DNA of 64,000 nucleotides from Streptomyces sp. VRA16 Mangrove soil (GTDB lineage: Bacteria > Actinomycetota > Actinomycetes > Streptomycetales > Streptomycetaceae), in assembly GCF_017377775.1 (NCBI RefSeq), contig NZ_JAFVLN010000009.1, positions 248,001-312,000 on the forward strand. Direction: 5' to 3'. The position numbers were made by a program, and so were the translations under genes. Shown in pieces: positions 16,705-25,054 of this stretch. Within the stretch, counting starts at the first letter, position 1; the number at the start of each line of letters is the position of its first letter. The notes beneath the pieces are model-generated. The model was not told the origin of the DNA. It made no database searches and was given only the letters and a program-made list of their open reading frames with translations.

Positions 16705-17433
16705 GTGAACCAGCCGACCCGGCCGCGCGCGGCCCGCACCCGACTGACCCCGGCGGCCCGCCGGGAGTCGATCCTGGACGCCGCGACGGACGTGTTCTGC
16801 GAGACCGGCTACCACCGGGGGAAGACCTCGGCGATCGCCGCGCGTATCGGCGTGAGCGAACCCGTCGTGTTCCAGAACTTCGGCTCCAAGAGCGCCCTGT
16901 ACCGGGCGGTGCTCGACCGGGCCGTGACCACGGCCACCGGCCTGCTCACCGTGGACGCGGCGCACGAGGGCGCGGAGGGTTCCGTGTCCGCGCTGCTCGC
17001 CACCTTCTTCGATCCCGGGCACATGGAGCGCTTCCACGCGCGCGGCTCGCTCGGCTTCCTGTTCGCCGACGCCGCCACGCTCACCGAGGACCCCGCGCTG
17101 CGCGACGCCGCCCTCGATGTGCACCGGCGCTTCGCGCGGACCCTCACCGAACTGCTCCGCGAAGGGCAGCGGGCGGGCGACGTCCGCGCCGACCTGGACC
17201 CGCACGTCGGCGCCTGGTGGCTGCTCTCGTCCCTGCACGCGCGCACCTTCCGAGCGGCCGTGCTGCCCGAAGGGGAGCGCCTGGAGCGGCAGTTGACGGA
17301 TCTGACGCTCGGCGCCCTCGCCGCCCCCGGCCCGCAGACCGCCGCGGCAAGGGAACGAGCAGGTCAGAGCGGGGAAAACGCGGATGCGCCGAACCCCGGG
17401 GCGCTGAGACACTCGCACCATGCCGATCACTGA
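16705..17433 (+). CDS. TetR/AcrR family transcriptional regulator
   Basis: 242 aa. N-terminal helix-turn-helix: RRESILDAATDVFCETGYHRGKT then IAARIGVSEPVVFQNFGSKS. The GTG start seems leaderless, with TACGAT (TANNNT) ending 6 nt upstream. Two matching palindromes separate it from the divergent methyltransferase, its likely target. Its 3' end overlaps the start of the alpha/beta hydrolase by 14 bp, so the two are probably one transcript and the hydrolase may belong to the same response. Confidence 0.88.
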   Translation: MNQPTRPRAARTRLTPAARRESILDAATDVFCETGYHRGKTSAIAARIGVSEPVVFQNFGSKSALYRAVLDRAVTTATGLLTVDAAHEGAEGSVSALLATFFDPGHMERFHARGSLGFLFADAATLTEDPALRDAALDVHRRFARTLTELLREGQRAGDVRADLDPHVGAWWLLSSLHARTFRAAVLPEGERLERQLTDLTLGALAAPGPQTAAARERAGQSGENADAPNPGALRHSHHADH

Positions 17434-18301
17434 AGCCGCCCCCGGAATCTCTCTCGCCTACGAGACGTTCGGTGACCCCGCCGATCCCGCCGTCCTGCTC
17501 GTCATGGGCTTCGGCGCCCAGATGATCGCCTGGCACGAGGACTTCTGCCGGGAGCTGGCCGGGCGCGGCCGGTACGTCGTCCGCTACGACAACCGCGACT
17601 GCGGTCTGTCCACCAAGTTCGACGAGCACCCGGTCGACATGGGGCGGTTCATCGCGGCCGTCAGCACGGGGGACGTCCCCGCGGCCCGCGCGATGGTGCC
17701 GTACACGCTGCGGGACATGGCCGACGACGGGCTCGGCCTGCTGACCGCCCTCGGCATCGAGCGGGCGCACGTCGTGGGGGCGTCGATGGGCGGCATGATC
17801 GCCCAGACGATGGCCGTCGCGCATCCCGAGCGGGTCCTCACGCTCACCTCGATGATGTCCTCGACCGGCGAGCCCGAGTACGGACGGTCGAGCCCCGAGG
17901 CGCAGGCGCTGCTGCTCCGGCCGAAGCCCGCGGACCGCGCGGGCTACATCGCCGCGGCCGAGGCGGACATGGCGTGGGCGTCGAAGCGGTACGGCGACCC
18001 CGCGCTGCTGCGCGAGCTGGCCGCGCAGAGCTACGACCGGGCGTACTACCCGGCCGGGGTCGGCCGGCAGCTCGGCGCGATCGTGCTCGGCGGTTCACGC
18101 GCCGACGCCCTCCGCGAGCTGCGCGTCCCGACCCTGGTGATCCACGGCCTGGACGACACGCTGATCGACCCCAGCGGCGGCAGGCGCACCGCCGAGCTGG
18201 TGCCCGGGGCGCGGCTCCTGCTCCTGCCCGACATGGGGCACGACCGGCCCCGCCCGCTGTGGCCCGAGATCATCGACGCCCTGGTGGCGCACACCGGCTG
18301 A
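17420..18301 (+). CDS. Alpha/beta hydrolase
   Basis: 293 aa soluble hydrolase. Catalytic triad candidates are Ser122 in GASMGG, Asp in HGLDDTLIDP and His in DMGHDRPR; the oxyanion region is VLLVMGFGAQ. This resembles the aclacinomycin-methylesterase/RdmC-like esterases widespread in Streptomyces, so an ester substrate is likely, but no polyketide genes are near. It overlaps the preceding TetR gene by 14 bp and is followed by a strong palindromic terminator. Confidence 0.86.
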   Translation: MPITEAAPGISLAYETFGDPADPAVLLVMGFGAQMIAWHEDFCRELAGRGRYVVRYDNRDCGLSTKFDEHPVDMGRFIAAVSTGDVPAARAMVPYTLRDMADDGLGLLTALGIERAHVVGASMGGMIAQTMAVAHPERVLTLTSMMSSTGEPEYGRSSPEAQALLLRPKPADRAGYIAAAEADMAWASKRYGDPALLRELAAQSYDRAYYPAGVGRQLGAIVLGGSRADALRELRVPTLVIHGLDDTLIDPSGGRRTAELVPGARLLLLPDMGHDRPRPLWPEIIDALVAHTG

Positions 18302-18309
18302 CAACTCCA

Positions 18310-18339
18310 CCGGCCTCCGGCCCCGGGGCCGGAGGCCGG
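18310..18339 (+). terminator. 30-bp perfect palindrome, probable terminator
   Basis: Two 15-bp arms meet with no spacer; the left arm is CCGGCCTCCGGCCCC. It begins 9 bp after the stop of the hydrolase gene. In RNA it would form a very stable hairpin; no T-tract follows. Confidence 0.8.
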
Positions 18340-18390
18340 GGCCGATCTCCCAGCCGTCCGATCCCCCGGTCCGGCGTTCGCCATGAACTC

Positions 18391-18414
18391 ATTCTCTGAC
18401 TACAGTCAGGGAAT
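18391..18414. promoter_or_regulatory. MarR-type operator overlapping -10 and start codon
   Basis: ATTCTCTGACT-AC-AGTCAGGGAAT: 11-bp arms with one mismatch. The centre holds TACAGT (TANNNT -10 element) ending 6 nt before the ATG at 18413, so the right arm overlaps the presumed transcription and translation start. A bound MarR dimer would block the promoter directly: autorepression by inference. Confidence 0.75.
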
Positions 18415-19330
18415 GACCGCGGATGCTTCGGACCCGACCCACCTCTCACTGGTGCGGCACTTCAACCGCACCGTCACCGAACGCGTGGGCGTCCTCCACG
18501 ACCGCTACCTGGGCCTCGACCGGCCGATCGGCGAGGCACGGCTGCTCTGGGAGATCGGCGAACAGGGCCAGGACGTACGGCGGTTGCGGGAGCGGCTCGG
18601 CCTCGACTCCGGTTACGTCAGCCGTCTCCTGCGGGCTCTGGAACGCGACGGGCTCGTCACGGTGGAGCCGCACCCGCAGGACCGGCGCGTGCGCACCGTC
18701 CGCCTCACCGCGGCGGGCCGCGCGGAGCGCACGGTGCTCGACGGCCGCAGCGACGACCTGGCCGCCTCCCTGCTGGCGCCGCTCAACGCCGACCAGCGCG
18801 CCCGGCTCGTCGCCGCCATGACGGACGTCGACCGGCTGCTGACGGCGGCCACGGTCACGCTGGACACGGTCGACCCGGACCATCCCGATGCGCGGCACTG
18901 CCTGCTCTCGTACTTCACCGAGCTCCAGGACCTCTTCGACACCGGCTTCGACGAGGCCCGCAGTCTGCTCCCCGACGCCGGTGGGCTGCGACCGCCGCAC
19001 GGCCTGTTCCTGGTCGCCCGGCTGCACGGGGAACCCATCGGCTGCGCCGGTCTCAAGCTGCCCGCCGACGCCCCGGCCGAGGTCAAGCGCATGTGGATCG
19101 CGCCGCACGCCCGCAGGCTCGGCCTGGGCCGTCGCTTCCTCGCCGAGCTGGAGCAGCGGGCGGCGCGGCACGGCTACAGCGCCCTGCGCCTCGACACGAA
19201 CAAGGCGCTGGACGCCGCGATCGGTCTCTATCGGGCGGCCGGGTTCGAGGAGGTCGCGGCCTTCAACGACGAGCCGTACGCGCACCACTGGTTCGAGAAG
19301 CGGATCGGGGACGGCGACGGATCCCGCTGA
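18413..19330 (+). CDS. MarR regulator fused to a GNAT acetyltransferase
   Basis: About 305 aa in two domains. Residues about 1-150 are a MarR-type winged helix (RLRERLGLDSGYVSRLLRAL, then the wing VEPHPQDRRVRTVRLT). Residues about 165-305 are a GNAT N-acetyltransferase with the acetyl-CoA loop ARRLGLGRRFLAEL and the terminal ALRLDTNKALDAAIGLYRAA segment. I prefer ATG at 18413 over 18383 because a TANNNT -10 lies 6 nt upstream in a leaderless arrangement and the MarR homology begins soon after. One polypeptide might couple ligand sensing to acetylation, possibly of a toxic amine. Stand-alone gene after a terminator. Confidence 0.87.
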   Translation: MTADASDPTHLSLVRHFNRTVTERVGVLHDRYLGLDRPIGEARLLWEIGEQGQDVRRLRERLGLDSGYVSRLLRALERDGLVTVEPHPQDRRVRTVRLTAAGRAERTVLDGRSDDLAASLLAPLNADQRARLVAAMTDVDRLLTAATVTLDTVDPDHPDARHCLLSYFTELQDLFDTGFDEARSLLPDAGGLRPPHGLFLVARLHGEPIGCAGLKLPADAPAEVKRMWIAPHARRLGLGRRFLAELEQRAARHGYSALRLDTNKALDAAIGLYRAAGFEEVAAFNDEPYAHHWFEKRIGDGDGSR

Positions 19331-19355
19331 CCCGGGCCCAGGGACCGTCCACCGC

Positions 19356-20498
19356 TCATTCCCCCTGGTCGCCGCTCAGCGCTGACGCGCGCACGAGCCC
19401 CGCGACGCGGTCCGTGGGCAGCGCCGGTGCGTGGTGGCCCCGTACGCCCGTGACCGGCCGGGCGGCGAACAGTGCGGCGAGGACGGCCTCTTCGGTGGCC
19501 TCCGCGGTGGCGCGGAAGAGCAGGTCCATCAGGGGGCCGTTCTCCGCGAGGGCGAAGGCGGCGCGGGTCGGGCGCGTCGGGGTGTGCGGGGTGCGCTGGG
19601 TCGTCGACCAGGCGAGGGCGTACTCGCCGCTGCCGTGCTGGACGATCCCTCCGGTGCGGGCCAGACCGACCGTGCCGCGTTTGGCGATACGGCGCAGCTG
19701 GCGGGCGTCGGCCGGGGCGTCCGTGGCGACGAGGACGACGCAGGAACCGGCGCCGCGCGCGAACTCGGCCTGCTCCTGCGCCTGTCGGGGCGTGAGCACG
19801 CGGCCGACGGGTGTGCCGAGGACGGTCAGGTCCTCGGCGAGACCGAAGTTGGCGAGGACGAGGACGCCGAGGGTGTAGCCGCCGCCGTCACCCGCGTCGA
19901 CGAGCCGGGAACTGGAGCCGATGCCCGCCTTCCAGCCGAAGGAGACCATGCCGGTGCCCGCGCCCACCGCGCCCTCCTCGACGGGCCCCGCGGACGCCGC
20001 CTCCAGCGCGTCGAGGACGTGATGCGGACGGACGTGCAGGCCGCGGATGTCGTTCAGCCAGCCGTCGTTGCACTCGAAGACCGCCGGGTTGACGGTGCCC
20101 GTGGTGGTGCCGATCTCGGGATGCCCCGCGAGGGCGTGCCGGACGATCCCCTCGAAGGCGGTACCGACCCCGAGGGTGTTGGTGAGCGCCAACGGGGTCT
20201 CCAGGACGCCGAGTTCGGCGATCTGGCTGAGTCCGGCCGCCTTGCCGAAGCCGTTGACGACCTCCAGGCCCGCGGTCGGCTTGTCCCGGAACACGGAACC
20301 GGCCGCCGGGACGACGACGGTCACCCCGGTGCGCACCGGGAGCTCCGCGTCGTCGTGGTCGAGCGTGACATGGCCGACGCGTACGCCCGGCACATCGGTC
20401 AGGGAGTTCGCCGGGCCGACGGGCAGAACACCGGGGACGATGCCCAGATCGCGGGGGCGAGGGCGGTCCGGCACGCGGTCCGGTACGCGGTTCGTCAT
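19356..20498 (-). CDS. P1 family peptidase (DmpA/beta-aminopeptidase type)
   Basis: 380 aa N-terminal-nucleophile hydrolase. The family needs self-cleavage in front of a serine: here Ser195 in KAGIGSSSRLV, preceded by GAVGAGTGMVSFGW. TNTLGVGTAF and ECNDGWLNDI match other conserved blocks. DmpA-type enzymes release N-terminal residues from peptides, amides and beta-peptides. The ATG overlaps the stop of the upstream GntR gene (ATGA), so regulator and enzyme are cotranscribed; both are divergent from an asparaginase. Confidence 0.87.
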   Translation of the reverse strand: MTNRVPDRVPDRPRPRDLGIVPGVLPVGPANSLTDVPGVRVGHVTLDHDDAELPVRTGVTVVVPAAGSVFRDKPTAGLEVVNGFGKAAGLSQIAELGVLETPLALTNTLGVGTAFEGIVRHALAGHPEIGTTTGTVNPAVFECNDGWLNDIRGLHVRPHHVLDALEAASAGPVEEGAVGAGTGMVSFGWKAGIGSSSRLVDAGDGGGYTLGVLVLANFGLAEDLTVLGTPVGRVLTPRQAQEQAEFARGAGSCVVLVATDAPADARQLRRIAKRGTVGLARTGGIVQHGSGEYALAWSTTQRTPHTPTRPTRAAFALAENGPLMDLLFRATAEATEEAVLAALFAARPVTGVRGHHAPALPTDRVAGLVRASALSGDQGE

Positions 20499-21217
20499 CG
20501 GGCGGTACGTCCTGTGCGGGGCGCTCCCCCGTCCTTCGCGCGGGGCGCTCCCGGCGGGGCGGCGTCCTCCTGCGCCCGGAGCGACTGCAGCAACTCGGTC
20601 TCCACCAGGGCGAGATGTGCCGCCATCAGGTTCTCGGCGAGATCGGCGTCGCCGGCCGCGACCGCCTGTGCCATCGCCTCGTGATCGCCCAGCGACGTCT
20701 CGGTGTGCGCCGTGTGCGAGGTGAGACCGCTGCGCAACACGATCACCTGCTGCTGCACGAGCCCGACCTGTTCGGCGATGCGCGGGCTGTGCGCGGCCTG
20801 CAGGAGCGACCGGTGGAAGTCCAGGTCCAGGGCGTACGGGAGCTTGCGCCCCGTCGCGTGTGCCGTGCGGGAGCGCTCGCACACCTTGCGCATCCTGGTC
20901 ACCTCGCCCGGCGTGCGGCGGTGCGCCGCCAGGCGGGCCGCGGCGCACTCCAGCGCCGAGCGGAGTTCGAAGAGGGCGATCACGTCGTCGGGGCGGGCCG
21001 CGTAGACGACGGCGCCCTTGTTGGGTACGTGGACGAGGAGGCCCTCGCTGACCAGTTGGCCCATGGCTTCGCGGAGCGGGCCGCGGCTGGTGCCGAGATC
21101 GCGGGCGGTCTCCACCTCGTTGAGCCGGGCCCCGGAGGGCAGCTCGCCGGTCAGGATCCGCTCGCGCAGCATGTCCACGATCTGTCCCGCAAGGCCGCGG
21201 TGGACCAGTCCCGTCAT
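20495..21217 (-). CDS. GntR family regulator, FadR/FCD subfamily
   Basis: 240 aa. N-terminal winged helix (LRERILTGELPSGARLNEVE, then LGTSRGPLREAMGQLVSEG) and an all-helical FCD effector domain (LFELRSALECAAARLAA ... LDLDFHRSLLQAA ... DHEAMAQAVAAGD) with the histidines that bind metal in this group. ATG at 21217 fits the family; upstream frame extension has no homology. Two CTGT(C/G)GACAG sites lie in the 121-bp region shared with the divergent asparaginase gene. Likely represses both the P1 peptidase operon and the asparaginase in response to a small carboxylate or amino acid. Confidence 0.88.
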   Translation of the reverse strand: MTGLVHRGLAGQIVDMLRERILTGELPSGARLNEVETARDLGTSRGPLREAMGQLVSEGLLVHVPNKGAVVYAARPDDVIALFELRSALECAAARLAAHRRTPGEVTRMRKVCERSRTAHATGRKLPYALDLDFHRSLLQAAHSPRIAEQVGLVQQQVIVLRSGLTSHTAHTETSLGDHEAMAQAVAAGDADLAENLMAAHLALVETELLQSLRAQEDAAPPGAPRAKDGGAPRTGRTAR

Positions 21218-21269
21218 GGGGCGCCTCCCAAGGAATCGCGAGGTCCGAAGCGTAGCGAGCGGGCTGACA

Positions 21270-21281
21270 ACTGTCGACAGT
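21270..21281. promoter_or_regulatory. GntR-type operator, copy 1
   Basis: ACTGTCGACAGT, a perfect 12-bp palindrome. It lies over a possible -35 (TCGACA) of the asparaginase gene. Confidence 0.72.
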
Positions 21282-21299
21282 CGACCGCTCTCGCTGATA

Positions 21300-21311
21300 C
21301 CTGTGGACAGT
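21300..21311. promoter_or_regulatory. GntR-type operator, copy 2
   Basis: CCTGTGGACAGT: CTGT-GG-ACAG arms match copy 1 apart from the centre. Centres are 30 bp apart, roughly three helical turns, so two dimers would bind the same DNA face. It overlaps a possible -10 (TACCTG) of the asparaginase gene. Confidence 0.65.
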
Positions 21312-21338
21312 TGACGACGAGCCCCTGGAGGAACCGCC

Positions 21339-22334
21339 ATGTCCACCGACGCCACCTCACCCACGCCGCCCGCCCACGAGGTGCTCGCGGAGGTCTGGCG
21401 GGGTGACTTCCTGGAGTCCGTGCATCACGGGGCGGTGCTGGTCGTCGGTCCGGACGGCGGTACGAAGTTCAGCGCGGGCCAGGTGGACGTGCCCCTGTAC
21501 CCGCGGTCGTCCAACAAGCCGTTGCAGGGCGTCGGCATGCTGCGTGCGGGGCTCGGCCTCGACGGTGAACTGCTCGCGCTCGCCTGTGCGAGCCACTCCG
21601 GCGAGGCGTTCCATCTCGACGGGGTGCGTCGCATCCTCGCGGGTGCGGGTCTGACCGAGGGGGACCTGCGGTGCACGGAGGGGCTGCCGATCGGGGCCGA
21701 GGCCCAGCCCGCGCATCTCGCCGCGGGGCGCGGTCCGACGCGTACGACCATGAACTGCTCGGGCAAGCACGCCGCGATGCTCGCCACCTGTGTGGCGGCG
21801 GGCTGGTCCGTGGAGGACTACCTCGACCCCGGCCACCCGCTCCAACTGGCGCTGCGCGAGACGCTGGAGGATCTGGCGGGCGAGACGTCGGCCGCGGTCG
21901 GCGTGGACGGCTGCGGCGCACCGCTGTTCGCGCTCAGCCTCACCGGTCTGGCGCGCGCCTTCGCCCGGATCGCGACGGCGCCCGCGGGCAGCCACGAGCA
22001 GCGGGTGGCGGCGGCCATGAACGCGTACCCCGAGTACGTCGGCGGCACCGGCCGCGATGTCACCGACCTCATGCGGGCGCTGCCGGGCGCCGTCGCCAAG
22101 GACGGTGCCGAGGGGGTGTACGCCCTTGCGCTGCCGGACGGTTCGGCGGTCGCGCTGAAGATCGCCGACGGCGCGGCGAGGCCGCGGCCCGTCGTGATGG
22201 CCGCCGCCCTGCGTCACCTGGGCGTGGACATCGACGCCGACCCCCGGCTCGCCGCGCTCGCGGAGGTTCCGGTGCTCGGGCACGGCGAGCCGGTCGGCGC
22301 CGTGCGGCCGGCCGGGCCGCTCGCCCGGGCCTGA
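21339..22334 (+). CDS. L-asparaginase II, zinc-type (Rhizobium etli ReAV-like)
   Basis: 331 aa, unrelated to the E. coli asparaginases. It matches the class typified by R. etli ReAV: the serine-lysine pair in RSSNKP (Ser57, Lys60), CASHSGEAFH, the metal site Cys140 and Lys143 in MNCSGKHA, and Cys192 in DGCGAP. It should convert asparagine to aspartate and ammonia. ATG with GGAGG 7 nt upstream. Divergent from the GntR-P1 peptidase operon across two palindromes, so peptide or amide breakdown is probably coordinated. Confidence 0.88.
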   Translation: MSTDATSPTPPAHEVLAEVWRGDFLESVHHGAVLVVGPDGGTKFSAGQVDVPLYPRSSNKPLQGVGMLRAGLGLDGELLALACASHSGEAFHLDGVRRILAGAGLTEGDLRCTEGLPIGAEAQPAHLAAGRGPTRTTMNCSGKHAAMLATCVAAGWSVEDYLDPGHPLQLALRETLEDLAGETSAAVGVDGCGAPLFALSLTGLARAFARIATAPAGSHEQRVAAAMNAYPEYVGGTGRDVTDLMRALPGAVAKDGAEGVYALALPDGSAVALKIADGAARPRPVVMAAALRHLGVDIDADPRLAALAEVPVLGHGEPVGAVRPAGPLARA

Positions 22335-22344
22335 CGCCGGCCCG

Positions 22345-25032
22345 TCACCTGCTGTCGGGGCCGCCGTCCCCGGTCAGTGCCGCCCGGCCCGCTTCGAGGC
22401 GGGCGGCCGGGATCCGGTACGGCGAGCACGAGACGTAGTCCAGGCCCGTCCGGTGGAAGAAGTGCACGGAGTCCGGGTCGCCCGCGTGCTCACCGCAGAC
22501 ACCGGTCTCCAGGCGGGAGTTGGCGGCGCGGCCCTCGCGCACGGCCAGCGCCACGAGCCGTCCGACGCCGTCCTCGTCGAGGCGCTCGAACGGCGACACG
22601 GCGAGCAGTCCCTGGTCGAGGTACTGCGGCAGGAAGGACCCTTCGGCGTCGTCGCGGGACAGGCCCCAGGCGGTCTGGGTCAGGTCGTTGGTGCCGAAGG
22701 AGAAGAAGTCCGCGGCGCGGGCGAGTTCGCCCGCGACGAGCGCCGCCCGGGGCAGTTCGATCATGGTGCCGACGGGCAGCTGCAGCGGGCGGCCCGTCTC
22801 GGCGGCGACCTCGGCGAGGGTGTGTTCCACCAGCGCCCGGGTGTGCCGCAGTTCGTCGGCGGTGGCGACGAGCGGGATCATGATCTCGGCACGCGGGTTC
22901 CCGCCGTCGCGCAGTCGGCGGTCGACCGCCTCGGCGACGGCCCGTACCTGGGTCGCGACGAGGCCCGGCACGGTGAGGCCGAGGCGGACGCCGCGCAGCC
23001 CCAGCATGGGGTTGCGTTCGTGCAACCTGCCGACGGCGGCGAGCAGTTCACGGTCGTGCGCGGTGGGGTGCGCCGCGCCCGCGACCCGCACGGACAGATC
23101 GGTGAGGTCGGGCAGGAACTCGTGCAGCGGCGGGTCGAGCAGCCGGATGGTGACGGGCAGTCCGTCCATCGCCTTGAGGATGCCGATGAAGTCGAGGCGC
23201 TGGAGGGGCAGCAGGGCGGCGAGGGCGCGGCGGCGTTCGGTGTCGTCGGCGGCGAGGATCATCGACTCGACGAGGGCCTTGCGGGTGCCGAGGAACATGT
23301 GTTCGGTGCGGCACAGGCCGATGCCCTGGGCGCCGAGCCTGCGGGCGACGGCCGCGTCCTGCGGGGTGTCGGCGTTGGCCCGCACCTCCAGGCGGCGGAC
23401 CTCGTCGGCGTGGGTGAGGGCGCGGTGCACGGCGACGGTGAGCGGGCTGGTGCGCACCCCGGTCACCAGGGCCTGGCGGACGTCGGATTCGGTCAGCGGC
23501 AGTGCGCCCAGGTGCACGGTGCCCGCGGTGCCGTCGACGGAGATCGTGTCGCCCTCGTGGAGGACGGCGCCGGTGGGCGCGGTGAGGGTACGGGCGACGG
23601 GGTCGACGGTGAGGCTGTCGGCGCCGCAGACGCAGACCTTGCCCATGCCGCGGGCGACCACGGCGGCGTGGCTCGTCTTGCCGCCGCGGCTGGTGACGAC
23701 GGCCTCGGCGGCGATCATGCCGGGCAGGTCGTCGGGGCTGGTCTCGCGCCGCACGAGCACGGTCTGCTGGCCGGCCCTGGTGCGGCGCACGGCGGTGGCG
23801 GAGTCGAAGACGACGACGCCGACGGCCGCGCCCGGCGAGGCGGGCACGCCGCGGGCGAGCGGCACGTCCGTGGGGCGGGCGGCGAACCGCGGGAACATCA
23901 GCCGGGTCAGGGCGGCGCCGTCGACGCGGCCGAGCGCCTCGTCGTCGGTGAGGGTCTTCTCGTCGACGAGGTCGTAGGCGATGCGGAAGGCGGCCTCCGC
24001 GGTGCGCTGGCCGACGCGGGTCTGGAGGATCCACAGGCGACCGCGCTCGACGGTGAACTCGACGTCGCACAGGTCGTGGTAGTGGCGCTCCAACGTCCGC
24101 AGGTGGGCGTCGAGTTCGCGGTAGGCCTCGGGGACGAGGTCGCGCAGGGCGTCGAGCGGGCGGGTGTCGCGCACGCCCGCGACGACGTCCTCGCCCTGGG
24201 CGTCGGGCAGGTAGTCGCCGTAGGGCCCGTACGCGCCGGTGGCCGGGTCGCGGGTGAAGGCGACGCCGGTGCCGCTGCCTTTCGATGTCACGGTCGCGCC
24301 GAGGTTGCCGAAGACCATGGCCTGCACGGTGACGGCGGTGCCGAGGTCGTCGGGGATGTGGTGGCGGTCGCGGTAGAGGCGGGCCCGTTCGCCGGTCCAG
24401 GAGGTGAAGACGGCGCGGACGGCGCGCTCCAGTTGTTCGGCGGGGTCCTGCGGGAACTCCTCGCCGGTCTCGTGCCGGATGATGGCCTTGAACTCCTCGA
24501 CCAGGGCGGGGAGTGCGCCGTTGTCCGTGCCGTGCCGGGCTGCGGCCCGCGCGAAGAGGGCGCCGTCGACGCCCAGGACGGTCCGGCCGAACATCATGAG
24601 CAGCCGCCGGTAGGAGTCCCAGGCGAACCGCTCCTGTCCCGTGGCCTTGGCGAGTCCGACGACCGAGGTGTCGTTGAGGCCGATGTCGAGGATGGTCTCC
24701 ATCATGCCGGGCATCGAGAAGCGGGCGCCGGAGCGCACGGACACCAGCAGCGGATCGTCGGCCGCCCCGAGTGCGCGGCCCATCGTCCGCTCCAACTCGG
24801 CGAGCGAGTGGGCGACTTCGACCCCGAGCTCGGGGGGTTCGACACCGGTGCCGAGGTACCTGCGGCAGGCCTCGGTGGTGATGGTGAAGCCGGGCGGCAC
24901 GGGCAGCCCGAGGCGGGTCATCTCGGCGAGGCCCGCGCCCTTGCCGCCGAGCAGGTCGGCGAGCTCCCGGCTGCCGTCGGCGAACGGATACACGTACCGC
25001 ACGGGTACCGGCGTCGTTTCGATCGCATGCAT
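22345..25032 (-). CDS. ppdK: Pyruvate, phosphate dikinase
   Basis: 895 aa, full length for PPDK, which interconverts pyruvate, ATP and Pi with PEP, AMP and PPi. Domains in order: N-terminal ATP-grasp (GGKGAGLAEMTRLGLPVPPG near residue 30), the swivelling phosphohistidine domain (GGKTSHAAVVARGMGKVCVC) and the C-terminal PEP/pyruvate barrel ending in GVCGEHAGDPDSVHF. Codes 22 bp downstream of a universal stress protein in the same direction, so probably one operon. With neighbouring stress proteins it resembles the hypoxia/dormancy gene set controlled by DevR-like regulators in other actinomycetes. Confidence 0.94.
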   Translation of the reverse strand: MHAIETTPVPVRYVYPFADGSRELADLLGGKGAGLAEMTRLGLPVPPGFTITTEACRRYLGTGVEPPELGVEVAHSLAELERTMGRALGAADDPLLVSVRSGARFSMPGMMETILDIGLNDTSVVGLAKATGQERFAWDSYRRLLMMFGRTVLGVDGALFARAAARHGTDNGALPALVEEFKAIIRHETGEEFPQDPAEQLERAVRAVFTSWTGERARLYRDRHHIPDDLGTAVTVQAMVFGNLGATVTSKGSGTGVAFTRDPATGAYGPYGDYLPDAQGEDVVAGVRDTRPLDALRDLVPEAYRELDAHLRTLERHYHDLCDVEFTVERGRLWILQTRVGQRTAEAAFRIAYDLVDEKTLTDDEALGRVDGAALTRLMFPRFAARPTDVPLARGVPASPGAAVGVVVFDSATAVRRTRAGQQTVLVRRETSPDDLPGMIAAEAVVTSRGGKTSHAAVVARGMGKVCVCGADSLTVDPVARTLTAPTGAVLHEGDTISVDGTAGTVHLGALPLTESDVRQALVTGVRTSPLTVAVHRALTHADEVRRLEVRANADTPQDAAVARRLGAQGIGLCRTEHMFLGTRKALVESMILAADDTERRRALAALLPLQRLDFIGILKAMDGLPVTIRLLDPPLHEFLPDLTDLSVRVAGAAHPTAHDRELLAAVGRLHERNPMLGLRGVRLGLTVPGLVATQVRAVAEAVDRRLRDGGNPRAEIMIPLVATADELRHTRALVEHTLAEVAAETGRPLQLPVGTMIELPRAALVAGELARAADFFSFGTNDLTQTAWGLSRDDAEGSFLPQYLDQGLLAVSPFERLDEDGVGRLVALAVREGRAANSRLETGVCGEHAGDPDSVHFFHRTGLDYVSCSPYRIPAARLEAGRAALTGDGGPDSR

Positions 25033-25054
25033 GACGGGCCTCTCAGGGGTGGGT

